Of a DNA stretch of 64,000 bases, positions 60,001 through 64,000 are shown piece by piece; position 1 is the stretch's first letter; every line of letters starts with the position of its first letter. Source of the DNA: Pseudomonas sp. FP453 (GTDB lineage: Bacteria; Pseudomonadota; Gammaproteobacteria; Pseudomonadales; Pseudomonadaceae). The notes beneath the pieces were generated by a model, which did no database searches, was not told the DNA's origin, and saw only the letters and a program-made list of their open reading frames with translations. A program made the translations under genes and the position numbers. Location of the stretch: NCBI RefSeq assembly GCF_030687495.1, contig NZ_CP117435.1, positions 2,484,501-2,548,500 on the forward strand. The letters are read 5' to 3'.

Positions 60001-63000
60001 TCGCGGTTTCCGCATCGAACCCGGGGAAATCGAAACCTGCCTCGCCGCCTTCCCCAACGTGAAAGACGTGGTGGTGCTGGCCCGCGAAGACGTGCCCGGC
60101 GACAAACGCCTGGTGGCCTACTACACCGCCCCGGCCGCGCTGGACATCCAAGCCCTGCGCGCCCACCTGCAAGGCCGCTTGCCGGACTATATGGTGCCGT
60201 CGGCCTATGTGTGGCTGGCCCTGTTGCCGCTCACCGCCAACGGCAAGCTCGACCGCAAGGGCCTGCCGGTGCCCGACGCGAGCGCGTTGCTCAGCCGTGG
60301 CTTCGAAGCGCCGGAAGGCGCAGTGGAAACCTCTCTCGCCCAGATCTGGCAGGACGTGCTCAAGCTGGAACGCGTCGGCCGGCACGATCATTTCTTCGAA
60401 CTGGGCGGCCACTCGTTGCTGGCGGTCAGCCTGATTGAACGCATGCGCCAGGTCGGCCTCAGCTGCGACGTGCGCGTGCTGTTCAGCCAGCCAAGCCTGG
60501 CGGCATTGGCAGCGGCGGTGGGCAGCGGGCGCGAAGTGGTGGTGCCAGCCAATGGCATTGCCGCCGGCAGCACGCAGATCACGCCGTCGATGCTGACCCT
60601 GCTGCCACTGGATCAGCCGACCATTGACCGTATCGTCGCCAGCGTCCCCGGTGGCGCGGCGAATGTGCAGGATATCTACCCGCTGGCGCCGTTGCAGGAA
60701 GGCATCCTCTACCACCACCTCAGCGCCGAGCAGGGCGATCCGTACCTGCTGCAATCGCGCATGGCCTTCGACAGCCTGGAGCGCTTGCACGGTTTTATGG
60801 GCGCGCTGCAACAGGTGGTGGCGCGCCACGACATCCTGCGCACCGGCGTGGTCTGGGAAGGCCTGGACAGCCCGGTGCAAGTGGTGTGGCGCGACGCCCA
60901 GCTGAGCGTGCAGGCCGTGGCCCTGGACCCGGCCGACGGCGACGTCATCGCCCAACTGCACGCGCGCTTCGATGCCCGTCACTATCGCCTGGACCTCACC
61001 CAGGCACCGCTGCTGCGCATGGTCTACGCCGAGGACCCGGCCAATGGCCGCGTGGCGGCGATCCTGCTGTTCCATCACTTGGCGCTGGACCATACCGCCA
61101 TGGAGGTGGTCGGCGAAGAGATGCAAGCGGTTCTGTGCAACCAAGCACATGCGTTGCCGGCTGCCGCACCGTTTCGCAACTACGTGGCCCAGGCGCGCCT
61201 GGGTGTTAGCGAGGCGGAACACGAGCAGTTCTTTCGCGAGATGCTTGCCGACATCGATGAACCGAGCCTGCCGTTTGGCGTGCAGGATGTGCAGGGCGAC
61301 GGGCGTGATATCGAAGAGGCCGGGCAAGCCCTGGACGCGACGCTGGCCCAGCGGGTTCGTGAGCAGGCGCGGCGTTGCGGTGTGAGCGCGGCGAGCCTGA
61401 TGCACCTGGCCTGGGCACAGGTGTTGGGGCTGGTGTGCGGGCGTGACGAGGTGGCGTTTGGCACCGTGTTGATGGGCCGCCTGCAAGCGGGCGACGGTGC
61501 GGACCGCGCGCTCGGGATGTTCATCAACACCTTGCCGCTGCGGGTGGACCTGGCGGCGAGCGCGGCGTCGGCCGTCAAGGCGACCCACACGCGGCTCAGC
61601 GCCTTGCTCGGCCATGAGCATGCAGCGCTGGCCCTGGCCCAGCGCTGCAGCGGCGTGGCAGCGGGGGCGCCGTTGTTCAGCAGCCTGCTCAATTACCGCC
61701 ACAGCAGCCCCAAAGCCATGGCCCGCGACGGTCACGGTATCTGGGCTGGCGTGCAGTTGCTGGGCGGCGAAGAGCGCAGCAATTACCCGCTGACCTTGAG
61801 CGTGGACGACTTCGGCACAGGCTTTGGCCTGACGGTACTGGCGCTGCCGCAGATCGGCGCCCAGCGCCTGTGCGGCTACATGCACAACGCTGTGGAGCAG
61901 TTGGTCGCCAGCCTGGAAAGCGTAACGCCGACGGCGCTCACCCAGCTGCCAAGCCTGCCTGCGGCGGAGCGCGAAACGCTGCTGCGGGAATTCAATGCGA
62001 CCGCCGCAGATTTCCCCACCGGCCACACCGTTCATGGCGCCTTCGAAGTCCAGGCCGAGCGCCAACCGGACGCAGTGGCCGTGGTGCAAGACGGCGTCTC
62101 CCTGAGCTATCAGCAGCTCAACCGGCGCGCCAACCAACTGGCCCATCACCTGCTGGCGCTGGGTGTGCAGCCCGACGACCGCGTCGCGATCTGCTGCCGT
62201 CGCGGCCCGCAGATGCTGGTGGGCTTGCTCGGCATCCTCAAGGCGGGCGCCGGCTACGTGCCCATCGACCCGGCGTATCCCGCCGAGCGCATTGCCTATC
62301 TGCTGCAAGACAGCGCCCCGGTGGCCGTGCTTGCGGAGGCCAGCACGCGCGCGCTGTTGGGCGGTTTTGTGCCTGTCGACCTGCATGAGCACGGCCTGGA
62401 CCAGCCCACCAGCAATCCACAACTCAGCGCGCTGACCCCCGGCGCACCTGGCCTACGTGATCTACACCTCCGGCTCCACCGGCCAGCCCAAGGGCGTGAT
62501 GGTCGAACACCACACCGTGGAAAACCTCGTGCACTGGCATTGCGACGCCTTTGGCCAGGATGCCCGCAGCCACACCAGCAGCGTCGCCGGCTTTGGCTTC
62601 GACGCGATGGCCTGGGAAGTCTGGCCGGCGCTGTGTGCCGGCGCGACCCTGCACTTGCCGCCCGCCGAGGTGGGCAATGAACAGATCGACGCGCTGCTCG
62701 CCTGGTGGCTGGCGCAGCCGCTGGACGTGAGCTTCCTGCCCACGCCGGTGGCCGAGTACGCCTTCAGTCAGCAACTGCTGCACCCCGACGTTGCGCATCC
62801 TGCTGATCGGCGGCGACCGCCTGCGTCAGTTCAATCAGGAACGGCGCTTTGCCGTGATCAACAACTACGGCCCCACCGAAGCCACGGTGGTGGCCACCTC
62901 CGGCCGCGTGCGTGCCGGGCAGGCGCTGCATATCGGCCGGCCCATGGCGAATGCCAGCGTCTACCTGCTGGACGCGCACTTGCGCCCGGTGCCGTTGGGC

Positions 63001-64000
63001 GTGGCTGGTGAATTGTATGTGGGCGGCAGCGGCGTGGCGCGGGGTTACTTGAACCGCGCGGACGTGACCGCCGAACGCTTTCTGCAAGACCCGTTCAACG
63101 GCGGCCGCATGTACCGCACGGGCGACCTGGCGCGCTGGTTGCCCGATGGCAATCTCGAGTACCTGGGCCGTAACGATGACCAGGTGAAACTGCGCGGCAT
63201 ACGCGTGGAGCTGGGGGAAATCGAAAGCCATCTCGCCGCACTCGACGGTGTTGGCGAAGCGGTGGTGCTGGTGCGCGAAGAGCGTTTGATCGCCTGGTTC
63301 ACCGCCCGGCAAACGCTGGATATCGAGCACGTGCGCACGCAACTGCAAGTGCAACTCCCCGCGGCCTTGGTGCCGGTGGCCTATGTGCAGGTGCACGCGC
63401 TGCCCCTGACCGCCAACGGCAAGCTCGACCGCAAGGCCTTGCCTGAACCGGATCAAGGTGCGTTGCTCAGCCGTGAGTACGCTGCGCCCCAAGGTGGCGT
63501 CGAAACCACCCTGGCGGCGATCTGGGCCGAGGTGTTGCAGGTGGAACAGGTCGGCCGGCATGACCACTTCTTTGAATTGGGCGGCCATTCCCTGTTGGCC
63601 GTCAGCCTGATCGAACGCATGCGCCAGGCCGGCCTCAGTGCCGATGTGCGCGTGTTGTTCGGCCAACCGACCCTGGCCGCACTGGCCGCTGCCGTGGGCA
63701 GTGGCCGCGAGGTCGAGGTGCCGGCCAATCGCATTTCTGCCGATTGCCCGCGCATTACCCCGGACCTGCTGCCGCTGGTGACGCTGGACCAGGGCACGAT
63801 TGATCACGTGGTCGCCCAGGTCCCCGGTGGCGCCGCCAACGTGCAGGACATCTACCCGCTGGCGCCGTTGCAGGAAGGCATTCTGTACCACCACATCACG
63901 GCCGGGCAGGGCGACCCGTACCTGCTGCAATCGCACCTGGCGTTTGCCAGCCTGGAACGCCTGCAGGCCTTTGCCCAGGCGCTGCAACAGGTGATCGACC
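54059..64000 (+). CDS. viscB: Lipopeptide synthetase (Thr-Val-Leu modules), viscosin-group second enzyme, partial, two frameshifts
   Basis: The N-terminus (1-55) looks like a TubC docking domain. Then C-A-T modules follow: C1 HHTILDH (residue 216), A1 (YTSGSTG, 677), T (1069); C2 HHILLDH (1282), A2 (1732), T (2116); C3 HHLALDH (2339), A3 (from about 62030), T (GGHSLL at 63580), and a fourth C domain cut by the window edge. My pocket readings are D-F-W-N-I-G-M-V-H (Thr), D-A-L-W-I-G-G-T-F (Val) and D-A-W-F-L-G-N-V-V (Leu). ViscB and MassB make Thr-Val-Leu-Ser. C domains begin PLAPLQEG and no E domains occur, as in dual C/E lipopeptide lines. The frame breaks at 62441 (extra G) and 62783-62786 (extra C); as written, translation stops at 62680. 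The symbol is by similarity of role. Confidence 0.85.

Overview
The window is high-GC DNA from a fluorescent Pseudomonas, most likely the P. fluorescens group. The evidence is a pyoverdine locus (NRPS genes, fpvA, pvdE, pvdF, pvdMNO, pvdP), PvdS-type promoter boxes, Pseudomonas REP-like repeats, and a synthetase whose adenylation codes fit the second enzyme of a viscosin-group lipopeptide. No rRNA, tRNA, CRISPR array, insertion sequence or phage gene was found.

Layout: (1) 37-2.7 kb, NAD salvage operon pncA-pncB-nadE. (2) 2.7-6.9 kb, a DUF2239 gene, a MATE exporter, and a TetR repressor divergent from an MFS exporter across two 17-bp palindromic operators, then a truncated HicB-like remnant. 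(3) 7-31.5 kb, two collinear pyoverdine synthetase genes with seven modules. The binding-pocket residues I read predict D-Ser, Ser, formyl-OH-Orn, Lys, formyl-OH-Orn, Lys, Ser, with a terminal thioesterase. (4) 31.7-42.4 kb, fpvA, pvdE, pvdF, pvdO-pvdN-pvdM and pvdP. Perfect TAAAT-N16-CGT boxes lie back to back between pvdE and pvdF and between pvdM and pvdP. (5) 42.9-53.9 kb, a type VI secretion cluster tssB-C-K-L-(M fragment)-A-F-G-J-E followed by an ImpA/OmpA-like gene. Hcp, VgrG, ClpV and a full TssM are absent from the window. (6) 54.1 kb to the right edge, a lipopeptide NRPS with TubC-like docking domain, dual C/E-type condensation domains and A-domain codes Thr-Val-Leu, running off the window.

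Together, regions 3 and 4 make ferribactin in the cytoplasm, using PvdF-formylated hydroxyornithine. PvdE exports it, the Tat- or Sec-exported enzymes PvdM, PvdN, PvdO and PvdP mature it in the periplasm, and FpvA takes the iron complex back up. The chromophore synthetase PvdL, PvdA, PvdH and the sigma factor PvdS must lie elsewhere.

A recurring oddity is small indels that break conserved genes: nadE, the DUF2239 gene, the MFS gene (twice), pvdI (a compensated pair) and the lipopeptide NRPS (twice). Nearly all are +1 events, and several sit in runs of four G or C. Draft-sequence error is the simplest explanation, but it has to be settled before any of these genes is called dead.
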